From Hyphomicrobiales bacterium (GTDB lineage: Bacteria; Pseudomonadota; Alphaproteobacteria; Rhizobiales; Beijerinckiaceae), in contig PLUH01000143.1 in the NCBI GenBank assembly GCA_003164825.1, positions 34,088 to 49,502 of the forward strand: DNA of 15,415 nucleotides. Reading direction: 5' to 3'. The position numbers and the translations under genes were made by a program. The notes under the pieces are model-generated. The model ran no database searches, was not told the DNA's origin, and was given only the letters and a program-made list of their open reading frames with translations. Positions 7,223 to 14,855 of the stretch are shown here, piece after piece; the stretch's first letter is position 1; each line of letters begins with the position of its first letter.

Positions 7223-7930
7223 TTATTTGCCTTGGCCGAAGTCTAAATCATTGCTCACTGCCCAAGTTGCGTCTGACTGAAGCACCAGTGTGGGCGTTTT
7301 GAAGACCGCTCTCATTCGCTCTGGCCAGCGCTCGCCGACCGCGGTCAGCCGACTTTTCCATCGCTCGGTCTGCAGCATCGCCACGCCGAGGGCGACCGGC
7401 TCGACTCCGCAAGCTGCCAGCAGAGCGATACCGGCCGCCATTGAGACGCCGCTTGAAGTCACATCGTCGACAAGCGCCACCCTCGAGTTTTCCAGCAGTG
7501 GCAGCATGCGCGGATCCACATACAAGCGCTTGCTATGACTTGGCGACGTAATCGACGAGAGCGGAACGGACAGGTCGTCGTCGTACCAATATTTGCGCGA
7601 TGTCCCGAGTGGGATGTACCGGGCGTGGCCCAACTTCCTCGCGACCGCGCTGGCGACGGTCAGACCGAGTGTTGGCAGTCCGACTATAAGCGCCGGACCC
7701 AAGGGCGAGAGTTCGGCAGCAAGCCCTTCCGCAATTGCGTCTTGCACAGCGAAGCTCGCCTGGTTGATGATGAGCGAAGCAAGCGCGCGCTTGCCGTCAG
7801 GAAGCGGCCGGATCGGTAACAGAATCTGGCGGCCGTCGCGAAGCGTTGCAGGGAAGCGGTCATTGTGGCGCCCTTCCAACTGGAAGGAGGCCGGTGGATA
7901 GACCTGTTGCCAGAACTCGTGCGGCAGCAT
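7223..7930 (-). CDS. Orphan type I phosphoribosyltransferase-domain protein
   Basis: A 235-residue protein with the PRPP-binding loop VALVDDVTSSGVSM (151-164), the hallmark of type I phosphoribosyltransferases. It is preceded by a hydrophobic strand ALIVGLPTLGLTVASAVARK (80-99) that resembles the PPi-loop region, and by a probable flexible loop around GTSRKYWYDDDLS (109-121). Residues 1-60 form an extra N-terminal part with KRALASLIINQASF. Such enzymes join a nucleobase to PRPP, but the base cannot be read off and it is not a clear match to apt, gpt, hpt, upp or pyrE. Proximity to adenine deaminase supports a purine-salvage role (inference). The ATG at 7928-7930 has GGAG about 12 bases upstream, next to a palindrome. 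It is divergent from the amidohydrolase gene. No terminator was seen in the 123 bp after its stop. Confidence 0.8.
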   Translation of the reverse strand: MLPHEFWQQVYPPASFQLEGRHNDRFPATLRDGRQILLPIRPLPDGKRALASLIINQASFAVQDAIAEGLAAELSPLGPALIVGLPTLGLTVASAVARKLGHARYIPLGTSRKYWYDDDLSVPLSSITSPSHSKRLYVDPRMLPLLENSRVALVDDVTSSGVSMAAGIALLAACGVEPVALGVAMLQTERWKSRLTAVGERWPERMRAVFKTPTLVLQSDATWAVSNDLDFGQGK

Positions 7931-7945
7931 GCCTTGTCGCTTCTC

Positions 7946-7962
7946 CGATAAGAAATTTATCG
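7946..7962. promoter_or_regulatory. Palindrome CGATAA-N5-TTATCG, candidate operator
   Basis: Perfect 6-bp arms (7946-7951 and 7957-7962) around GAAAT, in the divergent region between the phosphoribosyltransferase and the amidohydrolase. It lies 16 bases before the phosphoribosyltransferase ATG and abuts its GGAG. The AT-rich palindrome stands out in GC-rich surroundings. Repressor-binding is inferred from position only. Confidence 0.45.
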
Positions 7963-7983
7963 CGGTACAGCCGGAAGAGGTTC

Positions 7984-8002
7984 AGGCAGAGTCGATCTGC
8001 CT
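7984..8002. promoter_or_regulatory. Palindrome AGGCAGA-N5-TCTGCCT, candidate operator or leader hairpin
   Basis: Perfect 7-bp arms (7984-7990 and 7996-8002) around GTCGA, centred 39 bp from the other palindrome in the same divergent region. It is immediately followed by CTTATAGA, a weak -10-like string for the plus-strand amidohydrolase. It has no U-run, so it is not a terminator. An operator or a 5'-leader hairpin is equally possible. Confidence 0.45.
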
Positions 8003-8084
8003 CTTATAGAAAGCGTCCACCAAGGCTGCGGGGATACGGCCCATCATGGGCATTGTCCAGACACAACCAAGGTCGAAGGATTTC

Positions 8085-9284
8085 ATGCATCTTTCAAAAG
8101 AAATCGCTTCCGATCTGCATTTCCTCACCGAGTTGCGGCGGGATCTTCACGCGCATCCCGAGCTTGGATTCGAGGAGGTGCGGACTAGCAATATTGTGGC
8201 GACGCTCCTGGAAGAGGCTGGGCTTGAGGTGCACCGCGGTCTCGGCGGCACCGGCGTCGTGGGAACACTGCGTGTCGGAAACGGCGCGCGAGCCATCGGG
8301 ATGCGCGCCGATATGGACGCGCTGGCCATGCTCGAGACGTCCGACCGCCCATATAGGTCGACGGCGGAGGGCAAGATGCATGCCTGCGGGCACGACGGCC
8401 ATACAGCCATGCTCTTGGGCGCGGCCCGTCATCTTGCCGCAACGCGTAGATTTTCCGGCGTGGCGCATTTCATCTTTCAGCCCGCCGAGGAGGGCCGCGG
8501 CGGCGCGAAGCGCATGGTGGAGGACGGGTTGTTCCACCTCTTCCCATGCGACGCCGTCTATGGGCTCCACAACATGCCAGGACTCGCAACGGACGAAATG
8601 GCTGTCGTTGAGGGGCCGCAGCTGGCCTCTTCCGACAGCTGGCGACTCACGCTGCGCGGCGTCGGTACCCACGGGGCGAAACCGCATCTCGGCAAGGACC
8701 CAATCGCCGCCGCGGGGACATTCCTTTCCGCTCTGCAGACGATAGTCGGGCGGGTCATCGATCCTCTCCAGCCTGCCGTTGTCAGCGCCTGCTCGCTTCA
8801 GGCCGGCAATCCGGAAGCGCTGAATGTCATTCCCGACGTCGTGCAAATCGGCGGCACCGCGCGCGCCTTCAAACAGGAAATCCGGGACGCCCTCGAAGAA
8901 GAGATCGGGCGGCTCGCCCGTGGCGCGGCGTCGATGCACGACGTCGAGGCCCGGTACGAGTTCATCCGTCGTATTCCTCCTGTCACCAACGACGCGGATG
9001 CAACAGCACGGGCGCGACGGGCCGCAATCGCGGTTTTTGGCGAGGCGAAGACGATCACCCGATTTCCGCCTTCGACGGCAGGCGATGATTTCGCCTTCTT
9101 TATGCGAAAGGTCCCAGGCTGCTATGTGTGGCTCGGCAACGGGCCTGCCCTCGACGGCGCCCTGCATCACAACCCCACATACGACTTCAACGACGCCGCC
9201 ATCGCCTGGGGCGTCAAGTTCTGGACGACGCTCGTCGAACAGGAACTGTTGAGGGATAGCGTTTCAGTCGAGCAATTCGAGTAA
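8085..9284 (+). CDS. M20-family amidohydrolase (hippurate / N-acyl amino acid hydrolase type)
   Basis: A 399-residue cytosolic metallo-amidohydrolase of peptidase family M20D. It starts with LRRDLHAHPELGFEE (17-31). The metal ligands lie in ACGHDGH (100-106, C101 and H103), QPAEEG (E135/E136), LHNMPG (H162) and LHHNPTYDFND near the end (H361/H362). TAGDDFAFF precedes the last ligand. The family hydrolyses N-acyl amino acids, hippurate, indole-acetyl amino acids or related amides. ATG 8085 is preferred because GAAGG lies just upstream and the conserved block then falls at the usual distance. ATG 8046 (13 codons longer, GGGGA about 10 bases upstream) cannot be excluded. Its 3' end overlaps the opposing adenine deaminase gene by 21 bp. 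It is divergent from the phosphoribosyltransferase and probably shares control with it. Confidence 0.93.
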   Translation: MHLSKEIASDLHFLTELRRDLHAHPELGFEEVRTSNIVATLLEEAGLEVHRGLGGTGVVGTLRVGNGARAIGMRADMDALAMLETSDRPYRSTAEGKMHACGHDGHTAMLLGAARHLAATRRFSGVAHFIFQPAEEGRGGAKRMVEDGLFHLFPCDAVYGLHNMPGLATDEMAVVEGPQLASSDSWRLTLRGVGTHGAKPHLGKDPIAAAGTFLSALQTIVGRVIDPLQPAVVSACSLQAGNPEALNVIPDVVQIGGTARAFKQEIRDALEEEIGRLARGAASMHDVEARYEFIRRIPPVTNDADATARARRAAIAVFGEAKTITRFPPSTAGDDFAFFMRKVPGCYVWLGNGPALDGALHHNPTYDFNDAAIAWGVKFWTTLVEQELLRDSVSVEQFE

Positions 9285-11048
9285 CGGCGTCTCGAGAAGC
9301 CGACCGCTGGAAACATCGGCGATTCCGCGATCGGTCTGATGCGGCCCCGAATTGCAAGCCAGCGTCGCCCCAAAACAGGCCTTGAACACGAGATAGGGTG
9401 GCTGCCAATCAACCACGCGATCGATCGCGGTCCGCAAGTCGGCGAAATTTGCCGAAACCTCGGCGAGTCCCTTGCCCGAGATAAGCCCCGCCAGCGGCAA
9501 GGGGAGCACGCAATCGACCTTGCCGTCTGAGGCTACCGCCATGCCTCCCCCTGCAGCGATGACCGCATTGGCCGCTGCCGCCATGTCTTCCGCATCGACG
9601 CCGAACACCGTGAGGTTATGGCTGTCGTGAGAGACGGTTGTGCAAAATGCGCCGCGCCAGCGTCCCCACTCGGTCAGAAACCCTACGCGGGGCCGGCCAT
9701 CGGCCCGTCCATGGCGATGGGCGACGGCGATTAGCGTGGTTCCCTCCGGCGGAACGATGTAGCCGGCCGCCACGTTGGCTTCGGCTTCGCCCCACCGAGT
9801 GAAGCGCGGCCGATCGATGGTGGCCACGCGAACCTTGCCGCCCGTGGCAGGGATACAGAAATCGTCCGCTTTCAAAGCTCGAAGCTTCATCGTACCGAAA
9901 AGAGCGTCCGGAGGGCTGCGCTTGAGATCAACGAGCATATGGCCGGCTTCCGCGACGCGACGGCCGCTCGCCAAAACAGTTCGCGCCCGAAAATTGGTGA
10001 GATCCTCGAACAGCACGATGTCCGCCCGCCGTCCGGCCGCAATGAGTCCGAGGTCGCGTCTTCCGAGCCTGACGGCCGCATTGAGTGTCGCCGCTTCGAG
10101 CGCCCATTCCGCTTTGAGCCCGTAGCGCACCAGCCGACGGACTACGTCGTCGACGCCGCCCTTCGCGTGAAGATCATCTGGAAAGACGTCGTCGGTGCAA
10201 AGAGTAACGGACTGCGGCAAATGATCAAACGTCTTCAGAGCCTCCACGAAATCGGGCAGAAGGTGGTCGTGCGAACCGCGCAGCTCGATTGTCAGCCCCG
10301 CTCTCAGCTTGGCGAGCAGATCGTTCGACGAAATGAGCTCGTGGTCGGAATCGACGCCAGCCGCCATGAAGGCGTTCAAGTCCGCGCCTTCGAGACCCCG
10401 CGCGTGCCCGCAGATCAGCTTGCCAGAAGCGAGGCCCGCCTGGATGATCGCCTGCATGCGCGGGTCGCCGTCGATGACGCCGCGCATGTTCATGACTTCT
10501 GCAACCCCGCCAATTTCCGGCCAGGCCAGCATCTCGATCATCGCGGCGCCGTCGAAGTCTGCCCCGGAAAGCTCGAGACCGGGCGCTGAAGGGACGCATG
10601 ACGGCGCCAGGACGATCGTTCTGAGCGGTAAGCCGCGGGTCGCCTCCACCGCCCATCGCACACCGTCCAGCCCCTTCACATTGCCGAACTCATGTGGGTC
10701 CCAGACAATCGTTGTCACGCCCCGCGGAAGAACCGCACCGGCATAGACGGCGGGCGTGACCATCGAGCTTTCGACATGCATATGCGTGTCGATGAGCCCC
10801 GGCGAAAGAAAGGCGCTTTTGGCGTCGATCGTCTCGGCGGCGTCGTCTCGCTTTCCATGGACATGGACGCTGGCGACTAGCGGACCGACGATCCCGACGT
10901 CGGCGGCCCGCAATTCGCCCGTCATCATGTCGACCAGCGTGCCTCCGGCAATCAGGACGTCGAACGGCAGGTCGCCGCGCGCAGCAGCCACGGCGCGGCG
11001 CCGCAAAGCAGACTCGGCGAGATCGTCGGGTTCCGGAATGTCCTTCAT
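9264..11048 (-). CDS. ade: Adenine deaminase
   Basis: A 594-residue enzyme that converts adenine to hypoxanthine and ammonia. It belongs to the amidohydrolase superfamily, distinct from adenosine deaminase. It contains the metal-binding GLIDTHMHVESSM (84-96, H89 and H91), WDPHEFGN (116-123), AEVMN (183-187), ICGHARGLEG (212-221), DSDHE (233-237) and LCTDD, plus the C-terminal SHDSHNL. All match bacterial Ade, and the length is usual. I start at ATG 11046-11048, with AGAGG ten bases upstream. This ATG overlaps the stop of a 22-codon frame as ATGA. An in-frame ATG at 11088-11090 would add 14 residues rich in arginine and lacks a good ribosome site. It is downstream of, and probably co-transcribed with, a PotA-type importer, suggesting supply of a purine or purine-like compound (inference). 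Confidence 0.95.
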   Translation of the reverse strand: MKDIPEPDDLAESALRRRAVAAARGDLPFDVLIAGGTLVDMMTGELRAADVGIVGPLVASVHVHGKRDDAAETIDAKSAFLSPGLIDTHMHVESSMVTPAVYAGAVLPRGVTTIVWDPHEFGNVKGLDGVRWAVEATRGLPLRTIVLAPSCVPSAPGLELSGADFDGAAMIEMLAWPEIGGVAEVMNMRGVIDGDPRMQAIIQAGLASGKLICGHARGLEGADLNAFMAAGVDSDHELISSNDLLAKLRAGLTIELRGSHDHLLPDFVEALKTFDHLPQSVTLCTDDVFPDDLHAKGGVDDVVRRLVRYGLKAEWALEAATLNAAVRLGRRDLGLIAAGRRADIVLFEDLTNFRARTVLASGRRVAEAGHMLVDLKRSPPDALFGTMKLRALKADDFCIPATGGKVRVATIDRPRFTRWGEAEANVAAGYIVPPEGTTLIAVAHRHGRADGRPRVGFLTEWGRWRGAFCTTVSHDSHNLTVFGVDAEDMAAAANAVIAAGGGMAVASDGKVDCVLPLPLAGLISGKGLAEVSANFADLRTAIDRVVDWQPPYLVFKACFGATLACNSGPHQTDRGIADVSSGRLLETPLLELLD

Positions 11049-11113
11049 AGGGGCACAGCCTCTGCGAGAAGGTCGCCGAAATCTCTCCATATTGTCTCGA
11101 CTTCGATGTCCAT
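11045..11113 (-). CDS. 22-codon micro-ORF coupled to adenine deaminase
   Basis: The ATG lies six bases after the ATPase stop. The frame encodes MDIEVETIWRDFGDLLAEAV plus two residues and ends in TGA that overlaps the adenine deaminase ATG (ATGA). It could be a leader that couples translation across the gap, or a gene fragment; I recognise no family. The 71-bp spacing between two genes of an otherwise overlapping operon is filled almost entirely by this frame. A chance ORF of this size is quite possible. Confidence 0.25.
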   Translation of the reverse strand: MDIEVETIWRDFGDLLAEAVPL

Positions 11114-11119
11114 GGGGAA

Positions 11120-12148
11120 CTATCCGAAGCGCTGGAGGGGCGCCGCGATGGACACCGGGAGGTCAAAGCGCACGGTGGCGCCGAGAGCGTGCGTCGGCAA
11201 GTGGGCGCTTGCCTCGACCTTGATGGGTCCAAGGGGCGTGTCCAGCAGATATTGACGCGTTCCGCCAGCGAAGGACATTCCGCGCACGCTTCCCTCAAAA
11301 GGACCGCCCCCCAGTTCGACCATTGACGGACGCCACGCAAGTCCCTGTGCCTCGCGCGGGATCGCGCCGCCCAGCGCGAAGCGCCCGGTCTCAGTGTCTA
11401 ATTCCCCGGCGCGCACCCTGAAGACGTTCTCGAAGCCGACGAAATCAGCGACGAACGCCGAATTCGGACGATTATAGATCTCTTCAGGGGCGCCTATCTG
11501 TTCGATCGTCCCATTGAGCATGACGACAATGCGGTCGGCGAGCGCCAGCGCCTCGGCCTGGTCGTGGGTGACGAAGATCATCGTCACGCCGGTCTCCTTC
11601 TGGACCCGCTGCAGCTCCGCGCGCATTTCGAGACGAAGGCGAGCGTCGAGATTGGACAGGGGTTCGTCGAGCAGGAGGACCTTTGGCTCCATGACCATGG
11701 ACCGGGCGAGCGCCACACGCTGCTGCTGGCCCCCCGAGAGTTCCCCGGGTTTGCGGGACGCGAACGAAGACAGACCCACCGTCTTCAGGCCGGACTGGAC
11801 CCGATCCTCCAGCTCCTTCCCCCGCATTCCCTTGAGCCGCAGCCCGAAGGCGACGTTTTCGAAAACGGCGAGGTGAGGAAAAAGGGCATAGGATTGAAAG
11901 ACGAGGCCGACGGACCGCTTATTGGCGGCGACGCGCGTGATGTCTCGGCTGTCGAGATGAATATGCCCCGAGACGGGCGCCAGAAGACCGGCAATCGCCC
12001 GCATCGTCGTGGTCTTGCCGCAGCCCGACGGGCCAAGCAGGGCGATGAGCTCCCCCTGTTTTATCGCTAGGTCCAGCCGATCGACCGCAACCGTCTTCCC
12101 ATAGGCGAGCTTCAGCTGTTCAAGCGAGAGATAGGCCGAGTCAGACAT
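11120..12148 (-). CDS. ABC transporter ATP-binding protein (PotA/FbpC-like)
   Basis: A 342-residue ATPase of the polyamine/iron/thiamine/phosphonate importer group. Walker A is GPSGCGKTT (39-47), the Q-loop is VFQSYALFPHL (83-93), and the signature is LSGGQQQR (137-144). Walker B is VLLLDEP (157-163), followed by SNLDARLR and the switch H195 in VTHDQAEAL. The C-terminal third (about 240-340) has the TOBE-type regulatory domain typical of PotA-like proteins, starting after FVGFENVFR. The ATG at 12146-12148 lies inside the end of the upstream permease gene (8-bp overlap). The frame is open further upstream but only across that permease in a foreign frame. The family is certain. The substrate cannot be told from the ATPase. 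Confidence 0.94.
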   Translation of the reverse strand: MSDSAYLSLEQLKLAYGKTVAVDRLDLAIKQGELIALLGPSGCGKTTTMRAIAGLLAPVSGHIHLDSRDITRVAANKRSVGLVFQSYALFPHLAVFENVAFGLRLKGMRGKELEDRVQSGLKTVGLSSFASRKPGELSGGQQQRVALARSMVMEPKVLLLDEPLSNLDARLRLEMRAELQRVQKETGVTMIFVTHDQAEALALADRIVVMLNGTIEQIGAPEEIYNRPNSAFVADFVGFENVFRVRAGELDTETGRFALGGAIPREAQGLAWRPSMVELGGGPFEGSVRGMSFAGGTRQYLLDTPLGPIKVEASAHLPTHALGATVRFDLPVSIAAPLQRFG

Positions 12149-12920
12149 AGCGGGAAAAACCGATGAAGCGTTCGGCCACAAACATGATCCCGATCGACAG
12201 GAAGGCCAACAGCGATGAGAGCGCGGCGACGGACGGGTCGTAGGTGCGCTCCATATAACCGAGCATGTCGATCGGCAGCGTTTGTACGCCGGGACCCGAC
12301 AGGAAGAGCGAGACCGGCACCTGATCGAAGCTGGTGACGAATCCGAGGATGAACGCGGCGAGAACGCCATTGCGGATGTTCGGCAGCACCACCCGAAAAA
12401 ACGCGCCGAGCCTGCTGGAGCCTAAGAGAATGGCAGCTTCTTCAACGTCGGATCGCAGATTGTCGAGACTGGCGGAGACCACGCGCACGCAATAGGGCAG
12501 AACGAGCGCGGTATGGGCGAGAAACAGCGCCACGACCACGTTGATGCCGAAAGGCGCGACGAGGTATCGAAGAAGCGCCAGCCCTACGATAATTCCCGGC
12601 ACGATGATCGGCGACGATACGACCGTCCGCACAGCCTCAGCAAAAGGCATACTATACCGGGACATTGCGTAGGACGCGGGTATCCCGAGGACGAGGGCCG
12701 CAAGGGTAGCGAAGACGGCGAGGAACATCGACAGCGCAAAGCTCGACCGGAAACTCTGCTCCGCGAAAACCTTGGCCACCCAGCGGAGGGAGAAGCCCTG
12801 AGGAGGAAAGGCGAGCGTGTCGCCTGCAGAAAGCGAGGCGGCGACGATGACCACGAAAGGCCCGACAAGAAAGGCTACCAAGAGCCCCAGCACGACGATG
12901 GCCGGCTGCCGCATCGTCAT
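12141..12920 (-). CDS. ABC transporter permease (PotC-like)
   Basis: A 259-residue inner-membrane permease with six likely membrane segments. The first is at about 7-29, and a central block starts SSFALSMFLAVFATLAALVL. The EAA loop DVEEAAILLGSSRLGAFFRV is followed by VLPN. These are features of the second permease of polyamine-type importers. The ATG at 12918-12920 overlaps the stop of the first permease as ATGA, and the 3' end overlaps the ATPase start by 8 bp. The chain is thus tightly coupled. It forms the channel together with the preceding permease. Confidence 0.92.
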   Translation of the reverse strand: MTMRQPAIVVLGLLVAFLVGPFVVIVAASLSAGDTLAFPPQGFSLRWVAKVFAEQSFRSSFALSMFLAVFATLAALVLGIPASYAMSRYSMPFAEAVRTVVSSPIIVPGIIVGLALLRYLVAPFGINVVVALFLAHTALVLPYCVRVVSASLDNLRSDVEEAAILLGSSRLGAFFRVVLPNIRNGVLAAFILGFVTSFDQVPVSLFLSGPGVQTLPIDMLGYMERTYDPSVAALSSLLAFLSIGIMFVAERFIGFSRYV

Positions 12921-13744
12921 TTAAGGCTCCTCCCCGTCGCTATCCGGTTGAGAAGAAGGTTTGCGCTGAAGCTCATGACGATCAGAATGAATGCGATAAC
13001 GCTCGCCGAAACGAGGTCATTGGCGATTGTCACGCGCTGATAGAGCAGCGTGACAAGGGTGAGCACTTTCGAGCCGCCGAGGATCGCAGGCGTAATGTAG
13101 GCTGTCACCGAGCCGGCGAACACCAGCGTTCCGCCGGTGACCAGACCCTCCCGGGTGAGCGGCAGGACAACTTTGACGAAGATCTGCAGCCAGTTTGCTC
13201 CGAGAACGCGAGCCGCCGGGATGACGTCGTTCGGCATGTTCTCCAGGGCGCTGACCAGCGAGAGCACCATCAACGGCAGGAAGAGTTGCAGCAGGCCGAT
13301 GAAGACGGCTGTCTGGGTGAAGAGAACGCGGACAGGCTCGTCGGTCAGGCCGATGAGCATGAGCGCCTTGTTGACGATGCCGGCTCGGCCGAGAATAACG
13401 AGCCAGGCATAGGTGCGCGCTACGGGCGAGATCATCAACGGCAGGACGACGAGACCGATCATCCGGCTCTTGCCCGCGGCGGGCAGGTCAACGATGGCCA
13501 AGGCGGAGGCATAGCCGATGACCGCGGCCGCAGCCGTCACGAGCGCGCCCAGTTCGAGGGTCCGCCAGACGACAAGCCGGTTGAGCGGGTCGGCGAAGAA
13601 ACGCTGGTAGGCCTCGAGGGTCCAGCGCCCCTCGACATGAAGGCCTCCCGACAAGAGCACGATCACCGGCAGGACGAAGACCAGCGCGGCGAATGTCGCC
13701 GCCGGCAAAGCAAGCGTCAACGCCTCGGCCCGATTCTGAAACAC
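12917..13744 (-). CDS. ABC transporter permease (PotB-like)
   Basis: A 275-residue permease. The first membrane segment is at about 11-33 and is followed by a periplasmic loop (LHVEGRWTLEAYQRFFADPL). Five more segments follow, with an EAA loop at AARVLGANWLQIFVKVVLP. The start is GTG (13742-13744). It is well supported by AGGAAG (13752-13757) seven bases upstream and by the position of the first membrane helix. It is separated from the binding-protein gene by 88 bp with a small hairpin, then coupled by ATGA to the second permease. Substrate is unknown. Confidence 0.92.
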   Translation of the reverse strand: MFQNRAEALTLALPAATFAALVFVLPVIVLLSGGLHVEGRWTLEAYQRFFADPLNRLVVWRTLELGALVTAAAAVIGYASALAIVDLPAAGKSRMIGLVVLPLMISPVARTYAWLVILGRAGIVNKALMLIGLTDEPVRVLFTQTAVFIGLLQLFLPLMVLSLVSALENMPNDVIPAARVLGANWLQIFVKVVLPLTREGLVTGGTLVFAGSVTAYITPAILGGSKVLTLVTLLYQRVTIANDLVSASVIAFILIVMSFSANLLLNRIATGRSLK

Positions 13745-13775
13745 GGTGGGACTTCCTATTTCATGGACGGCCGGC

Positions 13776-13793
13776 GAGCGATGGGCACCGCTC
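13776..13793 (-). promoter_or_regulatory. Small hairpin after the binding-protein gene
   Basis: GAGCG (13776-13780) and CGCTC (13789-13793) form a 5-bp stem with an 8-base loop in the only sizeable gap of this operon. The place is equivalent to the hairpins in the first transporter operon. It is too short to be convincing alone. Confidence 0.25.
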
Positions 13794-13832
13794 CAGGCGC
13801 CTCATAAGCTACTCGCGGTCGCTCGTGTCAGA

Positions 13833-14855
13833 CTATTGTTGAACCTTGGCGTTCCATTCGCTGAGCCAATTCTCCCGGTTGGCGAGCTCGACCGCGGAGG
13901 GAATGAGCTTGACGTTCGCTGCTGTCTCCGCTCCGTAGGTGATGTTCTCCGCCACCTCAGGCGAAACCTCGACGTCCTTGTTCGCGGGGCTGTCGACCAA
14001 AGCGTTCGCAAGATCCGTCTGCACTTTGGTCGACAACCAAAAATCCATCAGTTGGAGAGCCAGGTCACGGTTCTTCGACCCCCTGGTGACGACCATGACG
14101 TTGAGGCCGCCCGTCTGGCCTTCTTTGGGCGTCGCCCACTTGATCGGAACATCGAGCTTGCGTAGCGGCGCCCACGCGAACCGCCCGATCGGCGCCGCCC
14201 AGATCTCGTCCTGCTCCATAAGTTGAACAAGTTGCGACGACCGATTGTAGAAGGTGACGATGTCGTTGCGATGCTCGCCAACGGCGTCGATGGACGCCTT
14301 GAGGTCTGGCGTATCCTTGCCCATCGCCAGCCCGAGCATGTAGAGCGCGGGCGGACCCTGATTCGTGGTGATATTGGGCAGAGCGACGCGTCCGGCGAGC
14401 TGCTTCGAGAGCAAATCGTTCCATGAGGTGATCTTCACCTTGTCCGAGCGATAGGCGATCGACGTCGCATAAAAGGTGTAACCGACACTCATGCCGTCAT
14501 GGTTGGGATCCTTGGCAATGTCATAGAGCCTGACGAAATTGCTCAGCTTCGACGTATCGACCTTGTCCACCAGACCCTGGCGGGCGGCGGATAGGGCGTC
14601 CGCCATCGACATAACCGCCATGTCGATGACGGGCTCGGCTTTGTTGACCTCCATCTTCGTCAGGCGCTCTGCGCTGTTGCCGGTCTCGACCACGAGCTTG
14701 CATCCGCACTCCTTCTCGAAGGGCTGATAGACAATCTTGGCGTAGGCGTCTTGTGCGAAGGCATAGACCGAGATCGTCAGCGTGCGTTCCTGCGCTTGGG
14801 CCGTGGTGCCAGCCATGAACAGCACGGCCGCCGTCGCCAGAATTCGATCTTTCAT
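13833..14855 (-). CDS. ABC transporter substrate-binding protein (PotD / iron-type, family 1-like)
   Basis: A 340-residue periplasmic receptor for the PotABC-like importer. The signal peptide is MKDRILATAAVLFMAGTTAQ plus A, with likely cleavage after AQA (residue 21). The mature protein begins with RTLTISVYAFAQDAYAKIVY and carries the family's hinge-type segments: ISVYAF, IDMAVMSMADA, YTFYATSIAYRSDKV, SWNDLLSKQLAGRVALPNI and MDFWLSTKVQ. A pair of cysteines (ECGCK, about residues 50-52) is unusual for this family. The ATG at 14853-14855 has AAGGAG (14866-14871) ten bases upstream, and its first bases overlap the stop of a 44-codon frame as ATGA. The open frame continues far upstream without resemblance to any protein. 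Putrescine/spermidine, thiamine, aminoethylphosphonate and iron are known ligands of relatives. The link to adenine deaminase hints at a purine-related ligand but does not prove it. Confidence 0.92.
   Translation of the reverse strand: MKDRILATAAVLFMAGTTAQAQERTLTISVYAFAQDAYAKIVYQPFEKECGCKLVVETGNSAERLTKMEVNKAEPVIDMAVMSMADALSAARQGLVDKVDTSKLSNFVRLYDIAKDPNHDGMSVGYTFYATSIAYRSDKVKITSWNDLLSKQLAGRVALPNITTNQGPPALYMLGLAMGKDTPDLKASIDAVGEHRNDIVTFYNRSSQLVQLMEQDEIWAAPIGRFAWAPLRKLDVPIKWATPKEGQTGGLNVMVVTRGSKNRDLALQLMDFWLSTKVQTDLANALVDSPANKDVEVSPEVAENITYGAETAANVKLIPSAVELANRENWLSEWNAKVQQ

Noticed and set aside
7231..7296. Start of a plus-strand gene after the toxin remnant
   Set aside because: The short frame from 7108 runs into the end of the phosphoribosyltransferase gene on the other strand, with no motif or ribosome site.
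7984..8002. Rho-independent terminator
   Set aside because: The stem is good but no T-run follows on either strand, and it sits between divergent gene starts where a terminator is not expected.
7846..8745. Plus-strand 299-codon open frame across the divergent promoter and the amidohydrolase
   Set aside because: Low-complexity Arg/Ser/Pro-rich translation in the wrong frame for M20. It also starts inside the opposing phosphoribosyltransferase gene.
8094..9170. Long minus-strand open frame opposite the amidohydrolase
   Set aside because: It mirrors a high-GC coding gene, has no motif or ribosome site, and the plus-strand M20 metal ligands are intact.
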